From Pseudomonas argentinensis (GTDB lineage Bacteria; Pseudomonadota; Gammaproteobacteria; Pseudomonadales; Pseudomonadaceae): a DNA stretch of 64,000 bases. Positions within the stretch are counted from its first letter, which is position 1, and every line of letters starts with the position of its first letter. The DNA is taken from assembly GCF_001839655.2 (NCBI RefSeq), contig NZ_CP056087.1, forward strand, positions 4,030,001-4,094,000, written 5' to 3'. A program made the translations under genes and the position numbers. Shown piece by piece: positions 51,824-60,093 of the stretch. The notes under the pieces are model-generated. The model was not told where the DNA came from. It saw only the letters and a list, made by a program, of their open reading frames with translations, and made no database searches.

Positions 51824-52060
51824 ATGAAATACGACGATCAGAAAATTTCGGAAGTTGTTCTGGCACTGCTTGGAGTGTTTGAGTTTGAAAATGGCAGGAT
51901 CTGGAAGCGGATTGAATTCAGCGTAATGGATGAGCTATTTGAAAAAGGCTACATCACCGACCCAAAAGGCAAATCTGAGTCTGCTTACTTAACAGAGGAA
52001 GGTATGCAGCTAGCTAACAACTTGCAAAAAAGCACTTTTCCGCACAGGAGTAGCCTCTAA
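51824..52060 (+). CDS. DUF6429-like small protein (78 aa), cassette-like gene
   Basis: A 78-residue protein, MKYDDQKISEVVLALLGVFEFENGRIWKRIEFSVMDELFEKGYITDPKGKSESAYLTEEG, which I recognise as DUF6429-like; function unknown. GAGG lies upstream of the ATG. GC and codon use are lower than in the core genes around it. The gene starts 29 bases after a GTTAGG core-like site, and its stop codon lies inside a second TCTAAC-N5-GTTCA motif, an arrangement typical of integron gene cassettes. No integrase gene is in the window. Confidence 0.7.
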   Translation: MKYDDQKISEVVLALLGVFEFENGRIWKRIEFSVMDELFEKGYITDPKGKSESAYLTEEGMQLANNLQKSTFPHRSSL

Positions 52061-52101
52061 CTATGTGTTCACCCCCATTTTCCTCGAGCCGGGCGCTAGG
52101 C
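52055..52101 (+). other. attC-like site 2, at the end of the DUF6429-like gene
   Basis: CTCTAAC-TATGT-GTTCA at the stop codon, with GCTAGGC 34 bases further on in place of the usual GTTAGGC. Short and possibly degenerate. Its left half is the same type as site 1. Confidence 0.35.
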
Positions 52102-52213
52102 AAACGGTCAAATACCAGTCGTAAGCAAACCAGAGCAGCAAGTAGGATGGACAACGCGAAGCTTGTTCACCGCACTCTGCACGGGACTTAACTCTGCGAC
52201 TCAATATCGCCAC

Positions 52214-52237
52214 GGTGGATGGAAACAGCCATCCACC
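52214..52237. repeat. REP-like palindrome upstream of HD-domain gene
   Basis: GGTGGATGG, six-base loop, CCATCCACC. A related half (GTAGGATGGACAACGCGAAGC) lies about 70 bases upstream. Short intergenic palindromes of this kind are common in Pseudomonas. Confidence 0.6.
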
Positions 52238-52262
52238 CTACCCATTAGCGGTAATCCGTTCG

Positions 52263-52868
52263 ATGAGCATCTTCCAAAAATCCTGGACACGCGCCTGGTC
52301 AGGCCTCGGGCTGCAGCCTGACGCCAATCTCCTCGAGAGGTTGCTTGCCGCCTATGCAGAGCCTCAGCGCCATTACCACTCCCTGCAGCATCTGGAGGAA
52401 TGCCTGACGCATTTCGATCAGGCTCGGCATCTGGCCAAGCACCCCGAGGAGGTCGAAATTGCCTTGTGGTTTCACGATGCCGTCTATGACGTTCGCGGTA
52501 CGGCAAATGAGCAGCAGAGTACAGACTGGGCTGTGCGTGCCCTGCTGGCCGGCAACGCATCGCGATCTACACAGAACCGCGTCGAGCAGTTGATCATGGC
52601 CACCCGGCACGATGCAGCGCCTGTCGATAGTGACGAGCGCCTGCTGGTCGATATCGACCTTTCGATTCTTGGTGCTACGCCCGAGCGCTTTGCCGAATAC
52701 GACATGCAGGTGCGGGCTGAATATAGCTGGGTGCCGGAAGTTATCTACGGTATGAAGCGCAAAGAGGTGCTCAGCTCATTCCTGGCCCGCTCAAGCATTT
52801 ACAGCACGCCCTATTTCTACGGACGCTATGAGGCACAGGCGCGTATCAACTTGGCGGTATCTGCCTGA
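52263..52868 (+). CDS. HD-domain predicted metal-dependent phosphohydrolase
   Basis: A 201-residue HD-superfamily protein of the COG4339 type, oddly labelled NMDA-receptor-like in some databases. Metal residues likely include His39/His43 (HYHSLQHL), His71-Asp72 (WFHDAVYD), and Asp in DIDLSILGATPERFAEYD. The substrate is unknown. The ATG at 52263 was chosen because the domain starts directly after; the longer frame crosses the palindrome. It is the first normal-looking gene after the cassette-like region, and its neighbours differ from PAO1 as I remember that genome. Confidence 0.85.
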   Translation: MSIFQKSWTRAWSGLGLQPDANLLERLLAAYAEPQRHYHSLQHLEECLTHFDQARHLAKHPEEVEIALWFHDAVYDVRGTANEQQSTDWAVRALLAGNASRSTQNRVEQLIMATRHDAAPVDSDERLLVDIDLSILGATPERFAEYDMQVRAEYSWVPEVIYGMKRKEVLSSFLARSSIYSTPYFYGRYEAQARINLAVSA

Positions 52869-53059
52869 TTGGCAAAGCAATCGCGGTCATGGAAGCCTGC
52901 ACGGATGATCGCGGGCATTGCCGAGGCTGGCATTGGTATAGCTAGCCTCGACGGGTAAACAGTCGACACCCGGTAACGCATCTCGCTGCACAGCCCCAAG
53001 TTCCCCCGCCAAGCGTCCAGCCTGTCTCACTTTGTCCAACCTTCGTGCACCTGGATGAA

Positions 53060-53087
53060 TACGATTCGCACCTGCAAACGATTCGTA
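53060..53087. promoter_or_regulatory. Imperfect inverted / direct repeat upstream of second TonB receptor
   Basis: TACGATTCG (53060-53068), ten-base spacer, CGATTCGTA (53079-53087). ACGATTCG also occurs as a direct repeat with 17-base spacing. It overlaps the region just before the ribosome site, so a repressor or an mRNA structure is possible. Not Fur-like. Confidence 0.35.
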
Positions 53088-53098
53088 AGGACTATTCC

Positions 53099-55063
53099 AT
53101 GCACGCGCCCTTCCCTCGCCGCCCTGTCGGCACGCTGATTCGCCTGGCGACTCTCTGCCTGGCCACTGGCAGCACCCTTGCCCATGCCGAGCCCCTTGAA
53201 CTGGACGATATGGTGGTGACCGCTTCCGGCTTCGCCCAGAACCTGGAAGACGCGCCAGCCTCGGTCACCGTGATCAGCGGTGATGACCTGCGCAAGCGCT
53301 CGGTACAAAACCTGGCCGATGCGGTGCGCGACGTGGAAGGCGTGGTGGCCAACGGCGGTGCCAACGAGACCGATATCCAGATCCGTGGCATGCCGGGCGA
53401 CTACACGCTGATTCTGGTCGACGGCAAACGCCAGAGCGGGCGCGATTCGCGGGTCAATGGCAACCGCGGTTACGAACAGAGCTTCGTGCCGCCGGCTGCG
53501 GCCATCGAGCGTATCGAAGTGGTGCGCGGGCCGATGTCCTCGCTGTACGGCTCGGACGCCATCGGTGGGGTGATCAACATCATCACCCGCAAGGTATCGC
53601 CCGAGTGGGGCGGCAATGTGTCCTACGACTATTCGGCGCGCCCGAACAGCGATCAGGGCAATGCCCGCAATACCCAGTTCTACCTCAATGGCCCGCTGGT
53701 CAACGAGGTGCTGGGGCTGCAGGTATGGGGCAATTACCTCGACCGCCAGGCCGATGACGACGCCGAAGCCAACGAGGGCTTCGCCAAGTCCGACAACAAG
53801 AGCCTGACCGCACGCCTGGCCCTGACGCCGACCGAGAACCACGACTTCCTGCTCGAAGCGGGCGCCTCACGTTTGAAGAATGGTGATGGCCTGAGTGCCA
53901 ACTGGTCGACCCGGGAGCAGAAGAACAACCGTGATCACTGGTCGCTGACTCACGAGGGCCGTTGGGGCTGGGCGGATTCGACGCTGTCGTTCGCCGAAGA
54001 GACCACCAGCCGCGAAGGCAAGGCCACGCCGGCGCAGGCCGACGTGTACGGGCGCAAGCCGGAGATCCGCAACCGCGTGCTGGACGGCAAGCTGGTGATC
54101 CCCACCGATTACCACGTCACCACCACCGGCGTGCAGTGGAACGAGGCCACGCTGACCGACTGGAACCAGGCCAACCGCGGCACCCCGCGCGAGCGTGAGA
54201 ACGAGGAATACTCGGTGGTGCAGAAGGCCCTGTTCGCCGAAGACGAGTGGTCGATCACCGATGAATTCGCCCTGACCACCGGCCTGCGCCTGGACCATCA
54301 CGAGCAGTACGGCAGCCACGTCAATCCCCGCGTCTACGGGGTCTGGCACCTGACCAACGAGTGGACGCTGAAAGGCGGCGTGGCCCGCGGCTTCAAGGCA
54401 CCGGAGCTGCGCGCGGTGATCGACGACTACGCGGTGGTGCGCCGTAACCGCTTCGTGCAGTTCGGCAATGCCAACCTCAAACCCGAGAGCAGTACCAACT
54501 ATGAGTTGAGCGCGATGTGGTCGAACCGCGACGACCTCTCGGCCGGCGCCACGCTGTTCTACAACGACTTCAAGGACAAGCTCTCCACCGTCACCACCAC
54601 CGAACAGTGGCAGGGCCTGACCGTGATGGAACGGGTCAACGTCGACAAGGCGGTGATCCGCGGCCTGGAGTTGAGCGGCAACTGGCAGGCACTGAGCAAC
54701 GTGGCGATCAAGGGTAACTTCACCTACCTGGACTCCGAACAGAAGAGCGGCGTCGACAGGGGCCGACCATTGTCACTGACACCCAAACGCAAGGCGAGCC
54801 TGCGCGCCGACTGGGATATCAGCAACCGAGCCCTGGCCTGGGCCGCGACCCACTACAACGGCGAGGAGTATGGCGCCACGCTGACCGGCCAATCGTCGCG
54901 CGCCTACACCACTGCCGATGTCGGCGGCTCGTACAAGCTGACCGAGGCGCTGACGCTCAATTCGGCGATCTACAACCTGGGCAACAAGCGCCTGAATGAT
55001 GAGGACGACGGCACGGTCAATTACGGCCGCACCTACTGGCTGGGAGCATCGCTGGACTTCTGA
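53099..55063 (+). CDS. TonB-dependent outer-membrane receptor (CirA/FepA type)
   Basis: A 654-residue TonB-dependent receptor. Signal peptide to about LAHAEP, then plug motifs LDDMVVTASGFAQNLEDAPASVTVISGDDL (TonB box region), IQIRGMPGDYTLILVDGKR, and VVRGPMSSLYGSDAIGGVINIITRK. The barrel ends RTYWLGASLDF with terminal Phe. AAGGA lies eight bases before the ATG. It probably imports a ferric catecholate or a similar iron complex, but no Fur box is obvious upstream, so the substrate and control are open. The plug is strikingly similar in words to the receptor at 32939-35035. Confidence 0.93.
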   Translation: MHAPFPRRPVGTLIRLATLCLATGSTLAHAEPLELDDMVVTASGFAQNLEDAPASVTVISGDDLRKRSVQNLADAVRDVEGVVANGGANETDIQIRGMPGDYTLILVDGKRQSGRDSRVNGNRGYEQSFVPPAAAIERIEVVRGPMSSLYGSDAIGGVINIITRKVSPEWGGNVSYDYSARPNSDQGNARNTQFYLNGPLVNEVLGLQVWGNYLDRQADDDAEANEGFAKSDNKSLTARLALTPTENHDFLLEAGASRLKNGDGLSANWSTREQKNNRDHWSLTHEGRWGWADSTLSFAEETTSREGKATPAQADVYGRKPEIRNRVLDGKLVIPTDYHVTTTGVQWNEATLTDWNQANRGTPRERENEEYSVVQKALFAEDEWSITDEFALTTGLRLDHHEQYGSHVNPRVYGVWHLTNEWTLKGGVARGFKAPELRAVIDDYAVVRRNRFVQFGNANLKPESSTNYELSAMWSNRDDLSAGATLFYNDFKDKLSTVTTTEQWQGLTVMERVNVDKAVIRGLELSGNWQALSNVAIKGNFTYLDSEQKSGVDRGRPLSLTPKRKASLRADWDISNRALAWAATHYNGEEYGATLTGQSSRAYTTADVGGSYKLTEALTLNSAIYNLGNKRLNDEDDGTVNYGRTYWLGASLDF

Positions 55064-55069
55064 TGACCT

Positions 55070-55100
55070 GATCGTTCCCAGGCGGAGCGTGGGAACGATC
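55070..55100. repeat. Perfect inverted repeat after TonB receptor
   Basis: GATCGTTCCCA, nine-base loop (GGCGGAGCG), TGGGAACGATC, seven bases after the stop. A REP-class palindrome, which could also act as a weak terminator. Confidence 0.7.
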
Positions 55101-55120
55101 ACAAGGGAGAGCCAGCATGT

Positions 55121-55183
55121 TGTGGGAGCGCGCCATGCGCGCGAATCGCAGGCATGGACTGGGCGTCCCCGCCCGCTCCCACA
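55121..55183. repeat. Pseudomonas REP element pair
   Basis: TGTGGGAGCG ... CGCTCCCACA with inner GCGCGCCATGCGCGC. TGTGGGAGCGNGC is the familiar outer sequence of Pseudomonas REP elements, so this looks like two inverted REPs (a REPIN-like unit). Confidence 0.75.
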
Positions 55184-55275
55184 GGGTATCGCCGAACCGC
55201 TGCCAGCGCCTTGTGACTTTCGAGATGAGTAGACCGGTTGGCGATCCGCTTCGGCCCATCAACCGGTCGCCTTGT

Positions 55276-56598
55276 CTAGCCATGAACGACCGCCTTTATC
55301 TGCGGCATCTCCCGCCTGCTCATCTCATCGGCCTGCCTGCCCAGGTACCAGCCAAGCGCGCCCCAGACCAATGCGCAGCCCGCGCCAACCAACGCCACCA
55401 GCACCGCGCCCTGGCCAAGCAGATCGAGAAAGCTCTTCACCCAGCCGCTAAGCGCGTCGCCGGCGCGGTAGACCACGGTGTCGATAAAGTTCTTCGCCTT
55501 GTATTTGCTCTCCGCGTCCAGCGGTGCGAAGAGCATTTCCCGGCCTGGCCGCACGAATGCGTATTCACCGATGCGCCGCACGATCATCAGCGCCGCCAGC
55601 ATGGCAAAGCTGGGCGCCAGGGCGAGGCCGATAAAGCCCACGCAGACCAGCAGCGGCACCATGGCCAGCAGCACCCGCACGCCCATCTTCTGGGCGATGC
55701 GCCCGGTGATGAACACCTGCGACAGCAAGGCGCCGGCCTGCACGATGACGTCGATGATGCCGAACACGCGGATCTGCGCGTCGCGATCCGGGAAGCGCTC
55801 GGCCACCAGGCGTGCCTGCTCGAAGTACAGAAAGGTGGTCACCGTGGCGAGCAGCACCACGAACCCGGCGATCGCCAGCAGATAAGGCGATTGCAGCACC
55901 CGCGTCAGGCCGCTGAACGGGTTGCCGGCCACCGGCTTGCGCGAACTCTCGGCCTTCACGGCGCCCGGCCGGCCTGCGCCGCCGACTTCTCGCCAACGCA
56001 TCAGCGGCGCCTTGAGGGCCAGGGCAACGCCCAGCAGCACACCGGCCAGCAATACCAGGCCGCTTTCGCCGATCACCCCGACCAGCAAGGCACTCATGGC
56101 CGGCCCGACCAGGCCGCCGACACTGGCACCGGCGGCGATAAAGGCGAACAAGCGCTTGGCCTGCTGGCTGTCGAACACATCGGCCATCAGGCTCCAGGCC
56201 ACCGACACCACGAACAGGTTGTAGACCGAGATCCACACGTAGAACACCCGCGCCAGCCAGACGTTGTCATCGCCGAGCTGGAACAGCACGGCGAAGGCCA
56301 GCAGGTTCAGGCAGAAGAAGCCGTACACCCAGTCGACGAAATGAATGCGCGGCACCCGTGAGCTGAGCCAGGCGAACAGCGGCACGGCCACCAGCATCAC
56401 CACGAAGGTGGCGGTGAACAGCCATTGCAGGTTCTCGACCCCGGCCATGATGCCCATCGACTCGCGGATGGGCCGCAGCATGAAATAGCCGGAGAACAGG
56501 CAGAAGAACAGCGCGAAGCCGGCCAGCGCCGGCCCCAGTTCGTGGCGCTCGGCGTTGATGGCGGCGCCAAGGCGCCGCACCAGAACAGTGGGAAACAT
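55276..56598 (-). CDS. MFS / ATP-ADP translocase-like transporter
   Basis: A 440-residue inner-membrane carrier with 12 predicted helices. LFFCLFSGYFMLRPIRESMGIMAGVENLQWLFTATF at the start and ARVFYVWISVYNLFVVSVAWSLMADVFDSQQAKRLFAFIAAGASVGG are typical of the NTP/NDP exchange (Tlc-like, COG3202) branch of the MFS. In free-living bacteria this branch has unknown substrates. CAGGAG lies nine bases before the ATG. It is followed on the same strand, across a REP-bearing gap, by nothing related. The SDR gene ends 21 bases upstream and may be co-transcribed. Confidence 0.8.
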   Translation of the reverse strand: MFPTVLVRRLGAAINAERHELGPALAGFALFFCLFSGYFMLRPIRESMGIMAGVENLQWLFTATFVVMLVAVPLFAWLSSRVPRIHFVDWVYGFFCLNLLAFAVLFQLGDDNVWLARVFYVWISVYNLFVVSVAWSLMADVFDSQQAKRLFAFIAAGASVGGLVGPAMSALLVGVIGESGLVLLAGVLLGVALALKAPLMRWREVGGAGRPGAVKAESSRKPVAGNPFSGLTRVLQSPYLLAIAGFVVLLATVTTFLYFEQARLVAERFPDRDAQIRVFGIIDVIVQAGALLSQVFITGRIAQKMGVRVLLAMVPLLVCVGFIGLALAPSFAMLAALMIVRRIGEYAFVRPGREMLFAPLDAESKYKAKNFIDTVVYRAGDALSGWVKSFLDLLGQGAVLVALVGAGCALVWGALGWYLGRQADEMSRREMPQIKAVVHG

Positions 56599-56619
56599 GA
56601 TGGGCGCTCCTGGCGGTTA

Positions 56620-57669
56620 TCAGCGGTAGGTGACGCCGGTCAGTTGTTCGGCGACCGTCCACAGGCGTGCGGCGGCCTTGGCATCCTGAGCAACCGCCGG
56701 CACCGTGGCCAGGCCCAGCGGCCCGCGCTTTTCTTCCTCGCCGGTCGGCCCGTAGTAGGCGCCGCCCTGGGCCTGGTGCGCGGTGGCGGCATAGAGCGTC
56801 GGCAGTGCACCCTGGGCGGCGGAGTGGTACTCGTCACGATCCTTGGCCCAGTTGCGGCCGAACTCGCTGTCCAGCCCCGGCCCACGGGCGATCAGCTCGG
56901 TCACGGCAACACCCGGGTGCGCGGCGATGCTCTGGATGCCCCAGCCCTGCTGCTCACTGCGGCGCTGCAGCTCGAAGGCGAACATCAGGGTCGCCAGCTT
57001 GGATTGCGCATAGGCGGCATAGGGGTTGTAGGCCCGTTCGGACTGCAGGTCATCGAAGTCGAGGTTGCCGCGCAACACGGCGATGCTCGACAGCGTGACC
57101 ACCCGTGGCGCAGTGCTCTTGCGCAGCAGCGGCAGCACATGGCCGGTCAGGGCGAAGTGGCCCAGGTAGTTGGTGGCCAGCTGCAGTTCATGGCCGTCGG
57201 CCGAGGTTCTGCGCTCCGGCGGCGCCATGACCGCCGCGTTGTTGATCAGCCCGTCGAGGCGTGGCAGCTTGGCATTGAGGCGCTCGCCAAGGGCTTTCAC
57301 CGAAGCCAGGTCGGCCAGGTCGACTTCCTCGAACTGCACCTGGGCGCCGCGAATTTCCTCCTTGATGCGCGCCATCGCCTCCCTGCCCCGCTGCGGGTTG
57401 CGAGCGGCGATCACCACTTCGGCGCCCGCGGCGGCCAGGGCCTTGGCATCTTCGAAGCCCATGCCGCTGGTGCCGCCGGTGACCAGGAAGATGCGCCCGC
57501 TTTGCGAGGGCATGTCCGCCAGGCTCCAGTCCGGCTTGGGCGGGTTCTGGGCGGTAGCACTGTTCGCCTCCAATGCGAAGCCCAGGGTCAGGCTAAGGGT
57601 CGCCAGCCACTTGCGCCAGGGGGCGCCGGGGCTGGCCAGGGTTTCGGTTGGTACGATGGTGGCTGTCAT
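56620..57669 (-). CDS. Short-chain dehydrogenase/reductase with N-terminal export-like segment
   Basis: A 349-residue SDR. The cofactor motif is TGGTSGMGFEDA, the structural motif NNAAVMAP, and the catalytic YAQSK pair (YNPYAAYAQSKLATLMFAFEL) is present. The first ~60 residues are unusual for an SDR: APWRKWLATLSLTLGFALEANSATA looks like a signal peptide, so an exported or membrane-tethered oxidoreductase is possible. AGAGG precedes the ATG. It is divergent from a LysR regulator across a gap with a perfect palindrome, which suggests control by that regulator. Confidence 0.85.
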   Translation of the reverse strand: MTATIVPTETLASPGAPWRKWLATLSLTLGFALEANSATAQNPPKPDWSLADMPSQSGRIFLVTGGTSGMGFEDAKALAAAGAEVVIAARNPQRGREAMARIKEEIRGAQVQFEEVDLADLASVKALGERLNAKLPRLDGLINNAAVMAPPERRTSADGHELQLATNYLGHFALTGHVLPLLRKSTAPRVVTLSSIAVLRGNLDFDDLQSERAYNPYAAYAQSKLATLMFAFELQRRSEQQGWGIQSIAAHPGVAVTELIARGPGLDSEFGRNWAKDRDEYHSAAQGALPTLYAATAHQAQGGAYYGPTGEEEKRGPLGLATVPAVAQDAKAAARLWTVAEQLTGVTYR

Positions 57670-57783
57670 TGTTCGGTCCTCTCGTTGGTGGAGATCCAAC
57701 GGTTCGCAGCGATGCGGCCCGTCGACGTGAACCATTGTTCATCGGCGGGCAGGCCACGATAAGCCGTATAAAATTGGACGCCA

Positions 57784-57801
57784 TGTACGACCATTCGTAC
57801 A
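57784..57801. promoter_or_regulatory. LysR-type operator palindrome between SDR and lysR
   Basis: TGTACGA, CCAT, TCGTACA: a perfect 7-bp inverted repeat with T-N-A spacing of LysR binding sites, 31 bases before the lysR start and in the divergent gap. Confidence 0.65.
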
Positions 57802-57831
57802 ATCCAGCCACCAACCTCGAGGTGTCCAGCC

Positions 57832-58731
57832 ATGCGCCAGCCCAACCTGACGGACGTCGCCCTGTTTGCTGCCGTGGTCGAAGCCGGTGGCTTCCGGGTG
57901 GCGGCGCAGAAACGCGGCATGCCGGCCTCGTCGATCAGCGACTGCGTACGTCGCCTGGAAAGTGACCTCGGCGTGCGCCTGCTCAACCGCACCACCCGCA
58001 GCGTGTACCCCACCGAAATTGGCGCACGCCTGCTGCAACGGCTGCGCCCGGCCCTCGCTGAAATCGGCGCCGCCTTCAGCGACCTCGACGACGAGGCGCA
58101 ACAGCCCGTGGGCACCTTGCGCCTCAACGTGCCGGTGCCCATCGCCCGCTTCGTGCTGCCGCGCCTGGTTCCTGCCTTTCTCGAGCGTTACCCCGGCGTC
58201 AGCGTCGAGGTGACGATGGACAACACCTTCGTCGACGTGGTCGCGGCCGGCTACGACGCTGGCGTGCGCTACGAGGAGAGCCTGGCCAAGGACATGATCG
58301 CCGTGCCCATCGGGCCACGCCGGCAACGCTTCGTGGCCGGCGCGTCGCCGGCCTACCTCGCGCGTCACGGCACGCCGCAGCAACCGCGCGATCTGCTCGA
58401 ACATCGCCTGATCGGCCATCGTTTCGAGAGCGGCAAGCTGGGTGTCTGGGAGCTGGAGAAGGATGGCGAGATCGTCCGCGTGCCCCCCCAGGGGCCGCTG
58501 CTGTCCTCGTCCCAGGACCTGGAAGTGGGCGCCGCGGTGGCCGGCGTCGGCATCATCTACACCTTCGAGGAATACCTGGGCCCACTGTTCGCACAGGGCG
58601 CGCTGGCGCCGGTGCTGGAAGACTGGTGGCAGGCGTTCGACGGCCCCTACCTCTACTACAACGACCGCCGCCACGTGCCCTCGCCACTCAGGGCATTCGT
58701 GGATTTTCTCAAGGCCGAGAACCAGGGCTGA
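57832..58731 (+). CDS. LysR-family transcriptional regulator
   Basis: A 299-residue LysR regulator. The N-terminal winged helix has LTDVALFAAVVEAGGFRVAAQKRGMPASSISDCVRRLESDLGVRLLNRTTRSVYPTE, followed by a periplasmic-binding-fold effector domain (VGTLRLNVPVPIARFVLPRLVPAFLERYPGVSVEV). Divergent from the SDR gene, with the palindrome in between, so the SDR is the likely target. Effector unknown. It is convergent with the sensor kinase gene, only six bases apart. Confidence 0.92.
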   Translation: MRQPNLTDVALFAAVVEAGGFRVAAQKRGMPASSISDCVRRLESDLGVRLLNRTTRSVYPTEIGARLLQRLRPALAEIGAAFSDLDDEAQQPVGTLRLNVPVPIARFVLPRLVPAFLERYPGVSVEVTMDNTFVDVVAAGYDAGVRYEESLAKDMIAVPIGPRRQRFVAGASPAYLARHGTPQQPRDLLEHRLIGHRFESGKLGVWELEKDGEIVRVPPQGPLLSSSQDLEVGAAVAGVGIIYTFEEYLGPLFAQGALAPVLEDWWQAFDGPYLYYNDRRHVPSPLRAFVDFLKAENQG

Positions 58732-58737
58732 GCCAGC

Positions 58738-60093
58738 TCACCCCTGCGCCGGTAAGCGCACCACCGCGCACAGGCCGGCAGGCGGGCGGTTTTCCAGGCT
58801 CAGCTCACCGCCATGGGCCTGCACGCAGGCGCGGGCGATGGCCAGCCCGAGACCCAGGCCTCTGCCACGCCGCTCGCCACTCAACTGCACGAACGGCTCG
58901 AACACCTGCACCAGCTTCCCGGGCTCGATGCCAGGGCCGTGGTCGAGAATTTCCAGGCACAGCTCGCCGGACGCATGCCGCTGCAGGGTGACCTGCGCAT
59001 CGCCGCCATGCTGCAGCGCGTTGTCGATCAGGTTGGTCAATGCTCGCTTGAGGGCCAGCGGCCTGCAGCGGCAGAACAACTCGTCACCGAGCCGCCAGAC
59101 GACCGGCTGATCGAGGGTGCGATAACGCTGCGCCAGGTCTTCCAGCAGCCGGTTCAGGGACAGGCGCACCGTTGGCTCCTGCACCGCATCGTCGCGGATG
59201 AAATCCAGCGTTTCGGCGACCATGGCACGCAGCTCGTCGAGGCTTTCCAGCAGATCCTCGCGCAGCCGGCCCTCATCGAGCAGCTCGAGTTGCAGGCGCA
59301 GCTCGGTCAGCGGCGTGTTGAGGTCATGGCTGAGCGCCGCCAGCATGCGCGTGCGCCCTTCCACATGGCGAGCGACGCGCTCCTCCATGCGGTTGAACGC
59401 CTGGCCCAGCTCCTGCGCCTCGCGGGGTCCCGATAGCGGCAGCGGGGCGATACGCTCGCCGCGGCTGATGCTCTCGGTGGCCGCGGCCAAGACAGCGAAG
59501 GGCCGTACCACCCGGCCGACGAAGAACAACAGAATAAGCAGGATCGGCACGATACTGACCGGCAGCGCATAGGCCAGCAGGCGTCCCCATTCGTAGGCGC
59601 CGGACGGATGCTGCAGGGCATTCAGATACGCCCCGCCCGGCAGCGCGATGCTGCTGCGCAGCCGCAGCGGCTCCCAGCCCGCCGGGCTCAACACCTGTTC
59701 GCGGGCCGGGCCGCCGCCGACACGTTCGAGCTGCATATGGATCCGCTCGGGCGGCACCTGCAGCCGCGTGGCCAGCTGACGGGTCAGGCGCCGTTCTTCG
59801 GCACGCATCGAGAAAGGCTGCACGTCCGCCGCACCGGCCACCCAGAACCGCGCCTCGGCGTCGCCCATGGCCGTCAGCAGCAACCCAGTGTCGGTCGGGG
59901 CCAGCTGCGTGGCAGCGTGGTAGGCGGTGCTCAGCCGCTCCAGCACCTGATCGCGAGACAGCGGGTGCACCAGCGCGCCGGTGCGCTGCAACAGCAGCAC
60001 GGCAATGGCGTGAGACGCCAGCAGGGCGATGATCAGCAATACCGCGAGCTGATGAACCAGGCGCTGCGGCCACAACCGCACCAAGCCCTTCAT
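58738..60093 (-). CDS. Sensor histidine kinase
   Basis: A 451-residue two-transmembrane kinase. TM1 is about 14-35 (HQLAVLLIIALLASHAIAVLLL), a ~135-residue periplasmic sensor follows, and TM2 is about 174-195 (AYALPVSIVPILLILLFFVGRVV). Next come HAMP, His256 in ALSHDLNTPLTELRLQLE, and the ATPase with NLIDNALQHGG, DHGPGIEPGKLVQVFEPF and GLGLGLAIARA. The start at 60093 has the ATGA overlap with the regulator stop, so the pair is coupled. Signal unknown. Confidence 0.92.
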   Translation of the reverse strand: MKGLVRLWPQRLVHQLAVLLIIALLASHAIAVLLLQRTGALVHPLSRDQVLERLSTAYHAATQLAPTDTGLLLTAMGDAEARFWVAGAADVQPFSMRAEERRLTRQLATRLQVPPERIHMQLERVGGGPAREQVLSPAGWEPLRLRSSIALPGGAYLNALQHPSGAYEWGRLLAYALPVSIVPILLILLFFVGRVVRPFAVLAAATESISRGERIAPLPLSGPREAQELGQAFNRMEERVARHVEGRTRMLAALSHDLNTPLTELRLQLELLDEGRLREDLLESLDELRAMVAETLDFIRDDAVQEPTVRLSLNRLLEDLAQRYRTLDQPVVWRLGDELFCRCRPLALKRALTNLIDNALQHGGDAQVTLQRHASGELCLEILDHGPGIEPGKLVQVFEPFVQLSGERRGRGLGLGLAIARACVQAHGGELSLENRPPAGLCAVVRLPAQG

